From Aeromonas sanarellii (lineage in GTDB: Bacteria; Pseudomonadota; Gammaproteobacteria; Enterobacterales; Aeromonadaceae): 54,922 bases of DNA. The stretch's first letter is position 1, and each line of letters opens with the position of its first letter. The DNA lies in NCBI RefSeq assembly GCF_000820085.1, contig NZ_CDBN01000045.1, positions 1 through 54,922 on the forward strand, in the 5' to 3' direction. The translations under genes were made by a program, and so were the position numbers. Shown here piece by piece: positions 17,693 through 25,991 of the stretch. The notes under the pieces are model-generated. The model was not told the DNA's origin and did not search any database. It saw only the letters and a program-made list of their open reading frames with translations.

Positions 17693-19540
17693 ATGGTCGA
17701 AACCGGCAACCCCTATCGTGATAATGTCTCTCGCCTGATCACCTGGGGGCATTGGTTCTCCTTCTTCAACATCATCCTGGCCATGCTGATCGCGACCCGC
17801 TACCTGGGTTCCATCAGCTGGCCGTCGACCACGCTCGGCGTCACTTATCTCATCATCAGCTGGATAGGCCATTTCTCGTTCCTGAGCTTCGTCACCTATC
17901 TGCTGACCATCTTCCCCTTGAGCTTCATCCTGCCAAGAGAGAAGCCGCTGCGCTTCATCTCGGCCATCATCGCCACCCTGGCGCTGGTGCTGCTGCTCAT
18001 CGACACCCAGGTGTTCCAGCTGTTCAAGTTCCACTTGAACGGCCAGGTGTGGCAACTGCTGCTGGATCAGGCGCAGACCGAAGAGGGCTCTATCTGGAGC
18101 ATCATCTTCGTCGCCGTGCCCACCATCTTCCTGCTGCAACTGCTGCTGTCGGCCTATGTATGGCGCAAGATCAACAAGCGCAAGCGCCGTCAGTACGGCA
18201 ATCAGGTGGGGCTGGCCCTGCTGGTCTGCTTCATCCTGACCCACCTGGTCAACAGCTGGGCGGATGCCACCCTGTATCAGCCCATCACCATGCAGCGGGC
18301 CAACTTCCCCCTCTCCTACCCCATGACCGCCAGGAGCTTCCTGGCCAAGCATGGCTGGCTGGATCTCGAGCAGTATGAGAAAAAGGCCGAGGATCAGGGG
18401 AGCGCGGAGCACCGGCTGCTCTATCCGCTGCGCCCCCTCAGCGTGAACGCCCCGGGCGATCACAAGAACCTGCTGGTGGTGGTGGTCGATTCCCTGCGGG
18501 CGGACATGCTCAACAACATCAACATGCCCAATCTGCAGCGCTATGCGGATCAGCACATCAGCTTCCGCAACCACATGAGCGGCGGCAACGATGAGGCCAT
18601 GGGGATGTTCAGCCTCTTCTATGGCCTGCCCGGCCACTATTACGGCGACATTCGCACCGACAAGCGTCCGCCCGTGCTGTTCGACGAGATGCTGCGCCAA
18701 GACTACCAGTTCGGCCTGTTCGGCGCGCTGGAAGATGCCAAGCAGTATCAGCAGAGCCTGCTCGCCGGCCTGCGCAAGCAGGTCTTCGTCTCGCGCCAGA
18801 CCGACGACCGCCTGCTGATCGACGACTGGCAGCAGTGGCTCCACAACCGCACGGCGGACAGACCCTGGTTCTCCCTGGTCTATCTGTCGAGCCCGGGGGA
18901 CTATCAGGTGCCCGCCAGCATCAAGGGCCCCTTCCAGCCCGAGCTGACCCGGTTCAACCCGGCCACCGCCTACAGGCCAGAGAATCTGCAGAAGCTGGAG
19001 AATCGCTACAAGAACGCGGTGTTCTACACCGACCAGCTGCTCGAACAGATGCTCTCGCAACTGCAGCAGCAGGGGCTCGGCGAGCAGACCATAGTCGTGG
19101 TCACCTCCAATCACGGTCAGGAGTTCAACGAGACCCAGAGCAACAGCTGGGGCTATGGCAGCAACTACTCCCCCTATCAGGTGCAGGTGCCCATGGTGCT
19201 GGCCTGGCCGGGCACCGAGAGCAAGATCCAGGAGCAGGCGAGCAGCCACCTGGATCTGGTGCCAACCCTGATGAAGGGCATGCTGGGGGTACGCAATCCG
19301 CCCCGCGACTACAGCACGGGGCGCAGCCTGTTCGATGCCAGCCCGCGCAACTGGCTGCTGGCGGGGGATCAGAACGATTTCGCCATCTATCAGGGCAACA
19401 CCATCACCCAGTTCAACAAGCAGGGGGATTTCGAGCTGCTGGACCGCGACACCTATCGTCCCATCAAGCACGGTACCCCGGACATGGGCACCCTGATCCA
19501 GGTGATGAACGAGCTGAACCGCTTCTATCGCGCCCCCTGA
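17693..19540 (+). CDS. yejM: Inner-membrane LPS-control protein YejM/PbgA (sulfatase family)
   Basis: 615 residues: five N-terminal transmembrane helices (to about 190) and a large periplasmic sulfatase/alkaline-phosphatase-fold domain (about 245-590). In E. coli YejM (PbgA/LapC) senses periplasmic LPS and restrains LapB/FtsH degradation of LpxC. Visible: NLLVVVVDSLRADML at the fold's first strand, HMSGGNDEAMGMFSLFYGLPG, and TSNHGQEFNE. The residue following VDSLRAD is not the Cys/Ser nucleophile of active sulfatases, consistent with a non-enzymatic sensor. A strong terminator follows. Confidence 0.94.
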   Translation: MVETGNPYRDNVSRLITWGHWFSFFNIILAMLIATRYLGSISWPSTTLGVTYLIISWIGHFSFLSFVTYLLTIFPLSFILPREKPLRFISAIIATLALVLLLIDTQVFQLFKFHLNGQVWQLLLDQAQTEEGSIWSIIFVAVPTIFLLQLLLSAYVWRKINKRKRRQYGNQVGLALLVCFILTHLVNSWADATLYQPITMQRANFPLSYPMTARSFLAKHGWLDLEQYEKKAEDQGSAEHRLLYPLRPLSVNAPGDHKNLLVVVVDSLRADMLNNINMPNLQRYADQHISFRNHMSGGNDEAMGMFSLFYGLPGHYYGDIRTDKRPPVLFDEMLRQDYQFGLFGALEDAKQYQQSLLAGLRKQVFVSRQTDDRLLIDDWQQWLHNRTADRPWFSLVYLSSPGDYQVPASIKGPFQPELTRFNPATAYRPENLQKLENRYKNAVFYTDQLLEQMLSQLQQQGLGEQTIVVVTSNHGQEFNETQSNSWGYGSNYSPYQVQVPMVLAWPGTESKIQEQASSHLDLVPTLMKGMLGVRNPPRDYSTGRSLFDASPRNWLLAGDQNDFAIYQGNTITQFNKQGDFELLDRDTYRPIKHGTPDMGTLIQVMNELNRFYRAP

Positions 19541-19560
19541 CCGGTGCAAGCCACCTGAGC

Positions 19561-19590
19561 GAGCCCGCCCCTTTGGCGGGCTTTTTATTG
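19561..19590 (+). terminator. Terminator after yejM
   Basis: GCCCGCC-CCTTT-GGCGGGC followed by TTTTT. Confidence 0.9.
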
Positions 19591-19637
19591 CCAGCACGCG
19601 GTGGCGACGAAGGCAACCTGCTAACAACCCGCATTGA

Positions 19638-19823
19638 ACGAGATCATCTTCCCTCGCGGCCATGGCCGGGGACGGCAAGGCGGTGAACGACGGCTGCGTC
19701 TATCTCGGGTCGTCCACCCCCTTCCCCGCCGGCAAGACGGTGACCTATCTCGACATCACTAGCGCCTCCGTCGGCCTGCGCACCCTCGGCGCTTGGGCCA
19801 AACAAGTCCTGCTGGTGAGGTAA
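19638..19823 (+). pseudogene. Orphan C-terminal gene fragment of unknown origin
   Basis: A 62-codon open stretch between stops; from its ATG at 19662 it encodes 53 residues ending LGAWAKQVLLVR then TAA. Codon use is strongly GC-biased as in real genes here, and the peptide (AVNDGCVYLGSSTPF, TVTYLDITSASVGLR) reads like the tail of a larger globular protein with beta structure. There is no ribosome-binding site and no upstream part. I do not recognise the parent family. Probably a remnant left by deletion or recombination between the yejM terminator and ecotin. Confidence 0.35.
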
Positions 19824-20017
19824 ACATCCATGATTGGGGCTCTTTCAGATCCCAGCTGGATAGGTGGCGGATGGCGACGGTATGACCCTGGCCGTCAAAA
19901 AAGCATCAAATTGCGTCACTGCATGCCGGTTCAGACAGGTTTTGCACCCCGGAGCGCTGGCATGAAACCCGCAGAGCGGTTAGTCTAGCGGCGTTGAACC
20001 AATCCCATGAGGTACAG
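19824..20017 (+). promoter_or_regulatory. Upstream region of ecotin
   Basis: About 190 bases without a gene, presumably the ecotin promoter. No operator recognised. An in-frame ATG at 19994 would extend ecotin by eight residues but would spoil the signal peptide. Confidence 0.3.
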
Positions 20018-20500
20018 ATGAAAACCGTGTTGCGTTTTAGCCTGCTGGGCGCCTTGTTGTTGGGTGGCCACGCCTTCGCCGCCGAACCGAAAAAATTTGA
20101 TATCAGCATGTTCCCCGCCGCCGAAGTGAACCAGGAACGTGTCGTGATCCGTCTGCCGGAAGTCGAGAACGAAGCCGACATGATGGTCGAACTGCAAGTC
20201 GGCAAGAAGATGCTGGTCGACTGCAACCTGCCGCGCTTCGCCGGCAACCTGGAACAGCACAGCGTCAAGGGCTGGGGCTACAACTACCTGACCCTGGGTC
20301 AGGTCTCCGGCCCCGTCAGCACCCTGATGGCCTGCCCGGATGGTCAGAAGAAGGAGAGCTTCGTCCAGATCTACGGTCAGGGCTTCTTCGTGAACTACAA
20401 CTCCAAACTGCCCTTCGTCATCTATGTGCCCCAGGAGTATGAGGTGCGCTATCGTCTGTGGCGTGCCGACAACCTGGCCCAGCCAGCCATGATTGAGTGA
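20018..20500 (+). CDS. eco: Ecotin, periplasmic serine protease inhibitor
   Basis: Dimeric periplasmic inhibitor of trypsin-fold serine proteases, protecting against host proteases such as neutrophil elastase. 160 residues with a signal peptide (RFSLLGALLLGGHAFA|AEP). The reactive loop is preserved: SGPVSTLMACPDG, with P1 Met104 and the disulfide partner Cys106 (other Cys69). The substrate-exosite and dimerising C-terminus NYNSKLPFVIYVPQEYEVRYRLWRA is typical. It is a single gene with its own terminator. Confidence 0.96.
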   Translation: MKTVLRFSLLGALLLGGHAFAAEPKKFDISMFPAAEVNQERVVIRLPEVENEADMMVELQVGKKMLVDCNLPRFAGNLEQHSVKGWGYNYLTLGQVSGPVSTLMACPDGQKKESFVQIYGQGFFVNYNSKLPFVIYVPQEYEVRYRLWRADNLAQPAMIE

Positions 20501-20538
20501 GTTCAGGGCACTCAGGTTCAGCTCCGTCATGAAGAGAC

Positions 20539-20568
20539 AAAAGGCGCCGTATGGCGCCTTATTTTTTC
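20539..20568 (+). terminator. Terminator after ecotin
   Basis: AAGGCGCC-GTAT-GGCGCCTTATTTTTT, seven-to-eight-pair stem with T-run. Confidence 0.9.
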
Positions 20569-20792
20569 TGTTTTTACCCTGTCAGAACCGCTTTTTCCTG
20601 TATAAAAACTGACATAACTCCACTATTTTTCAGGATTTTTTGTGCAGCTCACCGCAAAATGCCCACTCGGGATGCGACAAACCCTTTTCGATAAAAGATA
20701 TTTATTAATATAGTAAGAAAATTGATTTTGCACTCTGCGACGGCCTGATGATACTTGCCCGCAAAGGTCAAACTAACCAGAACAAGAGCACT
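20569..20792 (+). promoter_or_regulatory. AT-rich region upstream of maoP-hdfR
   Basis: About 220 bases containing an AT block around 20690-20730. In E. coli the maoS site used by MaoP lies next to maoP; I cannot identify maoS here from memory of its sequence. No gene seen. Confidence 0.35.
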
Positions 20793-21149
20793 ATGAGCTT
20801 CGAATCAGACAAGCGTTTCAACGACTTCAAACATTTTCCCCGTGGCCTGCGTCGCAGTGGCGAATTCACCGTGGCCGAAGCGGACAGTCTGGAAAAATAT
20901 GGCACCGTGATGCTGGCGCTCTATCAGGGCAACCAGGCCCCGCGTGATGACGTAGAAAGTGCCTTCATCGAACAGGTCAAGTCCGGCGCGGCCGGAAGCA
21001 ATCCCCACGCCAAGGTGTGGTTCAAGTACCTGAAGGTCATTGGTCCCAAGCGCGTGCACCGTCTGTGCACAGTCGCAGGTGGCGCCAATGAAGATGCGGG
21101 CGGCAGCTTTGAGGGCGGTGGTGGCGGCAGCGACGAGTCCCTCGATTAA
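20793..21149 (+). CDS. maoP: Macrodomain Ori organisation protein MaoP (DUF413, YifE)
   Basis: 118-residue DUF413 protein. E. coli MaoP, with the maoS DNA site, controls long-range DNA contacts of the Ori macrodomain. Matches include the N-terminal RFNDFKHFPRGLRRSGEFT, the EADSLEKYG helix and KVWFKYLKVIGPKRVHRL. The acidic Gly/Ser-rich tail (GGSFEGGGGGSDESLD) is longer in glycines than usual. An upstream in-frame ATG gives no homologous residues. The stop TAA overlaps the hdfR start by one base (TAATG), so the two are coupled; in E. coli the same two genes are neighbours but divergent. Confidence 0.9.
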   Translation: MSFESDKRFNDFKHFPRGLRRSGEFTVAEADSLEKYGTVMLALYQGNQAPRDDVESAFIEQVKSGAAGSNPHAKVWFKYLKVIGPKRVHRLCTVAGGANEDAGGSFEGGGGGSDESLD

Positions 21150-22039
21150 TGGATACCGAGCTGCTTCGGACCTTCATCGAGGTCAGCAAGACCCGCCACT
21201 TCGGCCGGGCGGCTGAGAATCTCTACCTGACCCAGTCGGCGGTGAGCTTCCGGATCCGCCAGCTCGAGCAGCAACTCGGGGTCAGTCTGTTTGCCCGTCA
21301 CCGCAACAACATTCGCCTGACCGCCTCCGGTGAGCGTCTGCTGCCCTATGCAGACGCCATCTTGCATACCCTGGGCCGCGCCAAGCAGGACGTGGCCCTC
21401 TCCCCCGGTTTCAGCCAGCAGCTCGCCATCGGTGCCCCCGCCATCTTCTGGGAGCTCGATTTCAACGACTGGCTCAACCATGTCTATGCCCTGGCCCCCG
21501 GCCTCGCGGTGCGCCTCGAGACCGCCTCCCGCGAACACCTGTGCCGCCAGTTGCTGGAGCGCTCCCTCGATCTCGCCCTGCTCTCCGAGCCGACCAAGAT
21601 CGACGAGATCGCCCTGCACCCCATCGGCGAGCTAGTGTTCGAGCTGGTGAGCCGGGAGCCGGCCGCCAGCGCCGACAGCCTGATGCAGATGCCCCATATC
21701 CACCTCGACTGGGGCACCAGCTTCGAGCCACCGTCGAGCCGGCTGCAGAGCCTGCAGAAGACCCCGGTGCTGCACTCGAGCTCCGCCAGCATGGCGCTGC
21801 AGTTCGTGCTGGCCAACGGCGGGGCCGCCTACCTGCCAAGGCGCATGGTGAGCCCCTTCCTGGAGCAGGGGAAGCTGCATCTGGTGGAGGGAGGACAGGC
21901 CCTGAGCCGCCCGCTCTACCTCGCCTATCTGGAGAAATCCGATCGCCGGGAGCTCATCGATCAGCTGCTCACCCTGCCGCTTGGCTGGGATGACGCCGAT
22001 CTGCGCCTGCCCGCCGCCGAGCCGGCCATCACCGTCTGA
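21149..22039 (+). CDS. hdfR: LysR-family regulator HdfR
   Basis: LysR transcription factor of 296 residues, HTH about 18-37 (HFGRAAENLYLTQSAVSFRI), effector domain from about 90. The N-terminus, MDTELLRTFIEVSKTRHFG, is close to E. coli HdfR, known for repressing flhDC. Adjacency to maoP supports the name. Whether it controls flagella here is inference. A terminator hairpin follows. Confidence 0.9.
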   Translation: MDTELLRTFIEVSKTRHFGRAAENLYLTQSAVSFRIRQLEQQLGVSLFARHRNNIRLTASGERLLPYADAILHTLGRAKQDVALSPGFSQQLAIGAPAIFWELDFNDWLNHVYALAPGLAVRLETASREHLCRQLLERSLDLALLSEPTKIDEIALHPIGELVFELVSREPAASADSLMQMPHIHLDWGTSFEPPSSRLQSLQKTPVLHSSSASMALQFVLANGGAAYLPRRMVSPFLEQGKLHLVEGGQALSRPLYLAYLEKSDRRELIDQLLTLPLGWDDADLRLPAAEPAITV

Positions 22040-22052
22040 TGGGATGCCGGAT

Positions 22053-22068
22053 ATGCTGCCAGCAGCAT
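22053..22068. repeat. Small palindrome after hdfR
   Basis: ATGCTGC-CA-GCAGCAT, a perfect seven-base inverted repeat 14 bases after the hdfR stop and just before its terminator. Meaning unknown. Confidence 0.4.
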
Positions 22069-22071
22069 GAG

Positions 22072-22095
22072 AAAAGGGGCCCAAGGGCCCCTTTT
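22072..22095. terminator. Bidirectional terminator between hdfR and tyrA
   Basis: AAAAGGGGCC-CAA-GGCCCCTTTT, ten-pair stem with A/T flanks, between convergent genes. Confidence 0.88.
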
Positions 22096-22113
22096 GCATA
22101 ATATGCAGCGCAC

Positions 22114-23253
22114 TCAGCCGTGATGGCGACGATCGTTGGCCTGCGCCAACAGGGTGCGGCTCTCGCGCAAAAACTCGTCCGCCCGCTCGCCGAAGAAGCC
22201 GGAGACCTGGCTGAACGCCTCGATAAAGCCCTCCCGATCCCCCCGCTCCAGCAGCCCCAGCGCCTCGCCGAAGTTCTGGTAGTAGCGGCGGATCATCGCC
22301 AGATTCTGCGGCGACGACAGTATGATGTCGGCGTAGAGGTGGGGATCCTGGGCGAACAGCCGTCCCACCATGGCCAGCTCCAGCCGGTAGATGGGGGAGC
22401 TCAACGCCAGCAGGCGATCGATGTTGGCCTGCTCGCGGGAGAGGTGCCAGCCGTAGGCGAAGGTGGCAAAGTGGCGCAGCGCCTGGATAAAGGTCATCGC
22501 CTCGTCGTGGGCCCTGGCCTCCACCTGCTGCAGCCGTGCCCCCCAGATGATCATCTGATCCAGCAGCCACTGGCTGGCGGCGGGCTCGCGCCCCTGACAG
22601 CAGACGATCACCTGCTTGGCGAGGCTCGCCACGTCCGGCCCGAACATGGGGTGCAACCCCAGTACCGGCCCCTGGTGTACCGCCAGCATGTGCTCGAGCG
22701 GCGCCGCCTTCACGCTGGTCACGTCCACCAGCAGGCAGTCCGCCGGCAGGTTGCCGAGCCGGTCGATCACCTGGCAGGTGACGTCGATGGGCACGGCCAC
22801 CATCACCAACCCGGCGCCGTGCAGGATCTCGTCTGCGCGCGGCCAGTCCGCCTGACCCAGGGTCTCGACCCGGTAGCCCGAGAGGCTGAACAGATTGCCA
22901 AACAGGCGACCAAGCTGGCCCTGACCCCCGATGATCACCACCTTGCCGAGCTCCGGCTTCATGCACTTGAAGTGGTGCTCCTTGTCGCTGGCGGACTCCA
23001 GAATATAGGACTCGCGCATCACCCGGCGCAGCACGTCTTCAATGAGATCTCCCGGCACCCCCAGGAGTTCTGCCTCCGCGCGGCGGCGGGCCAGCATGCT
23101 CGCCTCCCGATCCGGCGCATAGATGGGCAGGCCGTGTCGGCTCTTCACTTCCCCCACTTCCCCCACCAGGGTGAGACGGGCGGCCAGCAAATCAATCAGC
23201 TGCTTGTCCACCGCATCTATTTTGTCCCTGAGGGCATTCAACTCTTCAGCCAT
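22114..23253 (-). CDS. tyrA: Bifunctional chorismate mutase / prephenate dehydrogenase TyrA
   Basis: Converts chorismate to prephenate and then, with NAD+, to 4-hydroxyphenylpyruvate, the tyrosine branch. 379 residues: AroQ chorismate mutase helices at 1-90 ([22 protein letters not shown]), then a dehydrogenase with nucleotide motif GGQGQLG at 109-115 and the conserved [10 protein letters not shown] histidine. The ATG at 23253 follows AGGGA and starts the mutase domain exactly; the longer frame adds 27 non-homologous residues. Second gene of aroF-tyrA. Confidence 0.96.
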   Translation of the reverse strand: MAEELNALRDKIDAVDKQLIDLLAARLTLVGEVGEVKSRHGLPIYAPDREASMLARRRAEAELLGVPGDLIEDVLRRVMRESYILESASDKEHHFKCMKPELGKVVIIGGQGQLGRLFGNLFSLSGYRVETLGQADWPRADEILHGAGLVMVAVPIDVTCQVIDRLGNLPADCLLVDVTSVKAAPLEHMLAVHQGPVLGLHPMFGPDVASLAKQVIVCCQGREPAASQWLLDQMIIWGARLQQVEARAHDEAMTFIQALRHFATFAYGWHLSREQANIDRLLALSSPIYRLELAMVGRLFAQDPHLYADIILSSPQNLAMIRRYYQNFGEALGLLERGDREGFIEAFSQVSGFFGERADEFLRESRTLLAQANDRRHHG

Positions 23254-23306
23254 GTCCGGTCCCTGCGGCGCCGCCCGCAGCGACGCCCTGTGATTCAAGA
23301 GGCAAC

Positions 23307-23337
23307 GAGGTGTCACCGCCTCGGCCGGTGACACCTC
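23307..23337 (-). other. Strong intercistronic hairpin between aroF and tyrA
   Basis: GAGGTGTCACCG-CCTCGGC-CGGTGACACCTC, a perfect 12-pair stem about 55 bases upstream of tyrA and 35 bases after aroF, with no T-run in the direction of transcription. More likely an RNA-processing or stabilising element than a full terminator. Confidence 0.75.
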
Positions 23338-23371
23338 GATTGTTCAATCAGTGATGACAAGATACCACGGC

Positions 23372-24445
23372 TTATGCCTTGGTTCTGGCCAAAAGTGGCG
23401 CCGCCAGCTGGCTGTGGCAACGGGCCAGCAGCGCGTCCGTGGTCTCCCAGTCGATGCAGGCATCGGTGATGGAGACGCCGTAGCGCATCTCGCACTTGGG
23501 CTGCTCGCTGGACTGGTTGCCTTCGAACAGGTTGGATTCGAGCATCACCCCTATGATGGAGCGGTTGCCCTCCTGGATCTGGTGGATGACGTTGTCGGCC
23601 ACCTTGGGCTGCAGCCGGTGATCCTTGCTGGAGTTGCCGTGGCTGCAATCCACCACCAGGCCGGGCAGCAAGCCCGCCTTCTCCAGCGCCTCTTCCGCCA
23701 GCGACACATTGACCGAGTCGTAGTTCGGGTGCTTGCCGCCGCGCAGGATCACATGACCATCCGGATTGCCCTGGGTCTGCAGCAGCGCGACCTGGCCCTG
23801 CTGGTTGATCCCCATGAAGGCGTGGGGGCTGGAGGCCGCCTGCAGCGCATTGATGGCAGTGCCCAGGTTGCCGTCGGTGCCGTTCTTGAAGCCGACCGGC
23901 ATGGAGAGGCCGGAGGCCATCTCCCTGTGGGTCTGGGATTCGGTGGTGCGGGCACCTATGGCCGACCAGGAGAAGAGCTCCGCCAGGTATTGCGGGCTGA
24001 TGGGGTCGAGCGCCTCGGTGGCCAGCGGCAGCTCCAACTCGGCCAGCCAGCAGAGCAGCTCGCGGGCGCGGTGCAGTCCAAGCTCCACGTCGAAGGTGCC
24101 GTCCAGGTTAGGATCGTTGATAAAGCCCTTCCAGCCGACCGTGGTGCGCGGCTTCTCAAAGTAGACCCGCATGACAATGTAGAGAGAGTCCTGATAGGCG
24201 TCATGCAGCGCTTTGAGTCTGGTTGCGTACTCTTTGGCGGCGTCCATGTCGTGGATGGAGCAGGGACCACAGATCACCAGCAAGCGGTGATCGCGACGGT
24301 GGATGATGTCGGCGATGGTATTGCGGGCCCCTTGCACGAATGCCAGCGCGCGATCGGAGATGGGCAGTTTCTCCTTGAGCTGGGCAGGCGTAATCATCAC
24401 TTGTTCGGACTGGATATGGATGTTGTTCAGGGGGTCTCTTTGCAT
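23372..24445 (-). CDS. aroF: 3-deoxy-7-phosphoheptulonate synthase, tyrosine-sensitive type AroF
   Basis: First step of the shikimate pathway: PEP + erythrose-4-P to DAHP. 357 residues, class I DAHP synthase. Clear motifs: VICGPCSIHD (catalytic loop), MRVYFEKPRTTVGWKG, GARTTESQTHR and VDCSHGNSSKDH. Linkage to tyrA and upstream TyrR-box-like sites make it the Tyr-regulated isozyme (AroF) rather than AroG or AroH; this is inference from context, since the isozymes are close in sequence. Confidence 0.92.
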   Translation of the reverse strand: MQRDPLNNIHIQSEQVMITPAQLKEKLPISDRALAFVQGARNTIADIIHRRDHRLLVICGPCSIHDMDAAKEYATRLKALHDAYQDSLYIVMRVYFEKPRTTVGWKGFINDPNLDGTFDVELGLHRARELLCWLAELELPLATEALDPISPQYLAELFSWSAIGARTTESQTHREMASGLSMPVGFKNGTDGNLGTAINALQAASSPHAFMGINQQGQVALLQTQGNPDGHVILRGGKHPNYDSVNVSLAEEALEKAGLLPGLVVDCSHGNSSKDHRLQPKVADNVIHQIQEGNRSIIGVMLESNLFEGNQSSEQPKCEMRYGVSITDACIDWETTDALLARCHSQLAAPLLARTKA

Positions 24446-24485
24446 TTTCTCATTCTCTCTACTGTTTCAAGCCAACTGCGCCGAC

Positions 24486-24503
24486 TGTTCATTTTTATTT
24501 ACA
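24486..24503. promoter_or_regulatory. TyrR box candidate, proximal
   Basis: TGTTCA-TTTTTA-TTTACA: 10 of 12 fixed positions of the TyrR consensus TGTAAA-N6-TTTACA, about 40 bases upstream of the aroF start. Likely the weaker repression site. Confidence 0.55.
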
Positions 24504-24518
24504 CAAGTCAGCACTTTG

Positions 24519-24580
24519 TTACGCAACCGCCCTCACCTTACCAATTAAAAACAAACAATCAAGTGAAACTAGCGTCTCTT
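24519..24580 (-). promoter_or_regulatory. Possible aroF promoter
   Basis: On the minus strand a TTGATT hexamer and, 16 bases later, TAAGGT lie between the two TyrR-like boxes. This is a weak but reasonably spaced sigma-70 candidate. Confidence 0.3.
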
Positions 24581-24665
24581 CACGCTGATAGATGGATAAA
24601 TGACCAAGGATGCAGGGTGAGACAACTCAAAAGTAGCGACTCGCGGGGCCTGAGAAGCGCCAAAT

Positions 24666-24683
24666 TGTAAATATTTAATTACA
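24666..24683. promoter_or_regulatory. TyrR box candidate, distal
   Basis: TGTAAA-TATTTA-ATTACA matches 11 of 12 consensus positions of a TyrR box; about 220 bases upstream of aroF. The pairing of a strong distal and a weaker proximal box is like the multi-box aroF control region of E. coli. Confidence 0.65.
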
Positions 24684-24755
24684 CCCATCCATTTTCAACA
24701 TTCTCCCTCTCTGCCCCCTCTCACCGCCCCTCATCCCGGCGATGACACCGGGCAC

Positions 24756-24789
24756 AAAAAAAAAGCGGGGCACCTGGCCCCGCTTGCGT
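24756..24789 (-). terminator. Terminator after glpQ
   Basis: On the minus strand AAGCGGGGC-CAGGT-GCCCCGCTT followed by seven or more T. Confidence 0.92.
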
Positions 24790-24810
24790 TCCCGTGTTGC
24801 TCTTCTTTTA

Positions 24811-25890
24811 TTATTTGCCGTGGGCCTTGATAGCCTCGACCGCCTTGTCGGGGAAGTCGCTGAACACCCCATCCACATCGGCCTGGTAGAGGAAGATGTT
24901 GAGCAGATCGGTGAAGTCTTTCGCATAGGCAGGGATCTGCCCCTCATCCTGACGGAATGTATAAGGATGCACCTTGAGGCCGGCCGCGTGGGCCTCTTTC
25001 ACCATGCCGGTGAAGACAGGCTTGCCAGGAGTACCCGGCTCGGTCACCACCATGGGTTTCCAGGGACCTATCCCCTCGGCATAGGTAGCGATGGTCTTCA
25101 TGGCCCCCGGCTTGAACATCCAGTCGTAGTCGTAGGGAGTCGCCTTGCCCTTGGCGTCGTAGACCATGGTTTCGTTCCAGTCGGTCTCGGCCATCAGCTG
25201 CACCAGCTTGAGATCCATGCCCATGGCGGGCATCAGCTCGCCGTTGATGCGCTTGAGCTCGTTGGCATCGAAACACTGCAGATAGACCTTGTCGTTCTTG
25301 CCGGTGTAGCCGTACTCCTTCAGTACCTTCAGCACCGCCCTGGAGATGTCCTTGCCCTCGTGGCGGAACAACCAGGGGGCTTTTATCTCCGGGTAGATAC
25401 CGATGTTCTTGCCGGTGCTCTTGTTGAGCCCCTGGATCATCTCGATCTCTTCCTGGAAGGTATGGATCTTGAAGCTGGACTTCCAGAGCGGGAAGCGCGC
25501 CGGATAGACGGGCACCTGCTTGCCGTCCACCAGCTGGAACGGCTCGGTCATGCGCAGGGAGCGCACCTCGTCCAGGGTGAAATCCACCACATAGTAACGA
25601 CCATCCGGGCGGGCCCGGCCGGGGAAGCGCTCGGCCACATCCGTGATGCCGTCGAGGAAGTGATCGTGCATCACCACCAGCTGGTCATCCTTGGTCATCA
25701 CCAGATCCTGCTCCAGATAGTCGGCGCCCATGCCATAGGCCAGGGCCTTGGATTCCAGGGTGTGTTCCGGCAGGTAGCCGGAGGCGCCACGGTGGGCGAT
25801 GACGATTTTGCCTTCGTCAGAGGCCAGCGCGGGCAGCGCCAAGGCGGCCCCGAGGCCAAGGGCCACCAGGGTACGGTGAGTTTGTTTCAT
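24811..25890 (-). CDS. glpQ: Periplasmic glycerophosphodiester phosphodiesterase GlpQ
   Basis: Hydrolyses glycerophosphodiesters from phospholipids to glycerol-3-phosphate and an alcohol, feeding GlpT. 359 residues with signal peptide (LVALGLGAALALPALA|SDE). GDPD catalytic motif IAHRGASGYLPEHT (His33, Glu42) and the metal-binding YLEQDLVMTKDDQLVVMHD segment are present. The true start is ATG 25890; the codon before it is TTG. It follows glpD at about 100 bp with only a hairpin between, so co-transcription is probable. Confidence 0.94.
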   Translation of the reverse strand: MKQTHRTLVALGLGAALALPALASDEGKIVIAHRGASGYLPEHTLESKALAYGMGADYLEQDLVMTKDDQLVVMHDHFLDGITDVAERFPGRARPDGRYYVVDFTLDEVRSLRMTEPFQLVDGKQVPVYPARFPLWKSSFKIHTFQEEIEMIQGLNKSTGKNIGIYPEIKAPWLFRHEGKDISRAVLKVLKEYGYTGKNDKVYLQCFDANELKRINGELMPAMGMDLKLVQLMAETDWNETMVYDAKGKATPYDYDWMFKPGAMKTIATYAEGIGPWKPMVVTEPGTPGKPVFTGMVKEAHAAGLKVHPYTFRQDEGQIPAYAKDFTDLLNIFLYQADVDGVFSDFPDKAVEAIKAHGK

Positions 25891-25958
25891 CAAGGGTTCT
25901 CTTTGTTATTGTTTATTTGGTGTAGGTGATTGTTATAGCAGAGGTTTATTGCAGTTTG

Positions 25959-25986
25959 ACGGCGGACGGCAAAGGCCGCCCGCCGT
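25959..25986 (-). other. Hairpin between glpD and glpQ
   Basis: ACGGCGG..GGC-AAAG-GCC..CCGCCGT, imperfect GC-rich stem just after glpD, no T-run. Possible partial terminator or 3'-end stabiliser. Confidence 0.45.
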
Positions 25987-25991
25987 TGTCA

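Noticed and set aside
17675..19678. 667-codon frame antisense to yejM
   Set aside because: Shadow of a well-supported gene, no signal, motif or ribosome-binding site.
20569..20792. maoS site for MaoP
   Set aside because: I do not recall the sequence precisely enough to claim a match.
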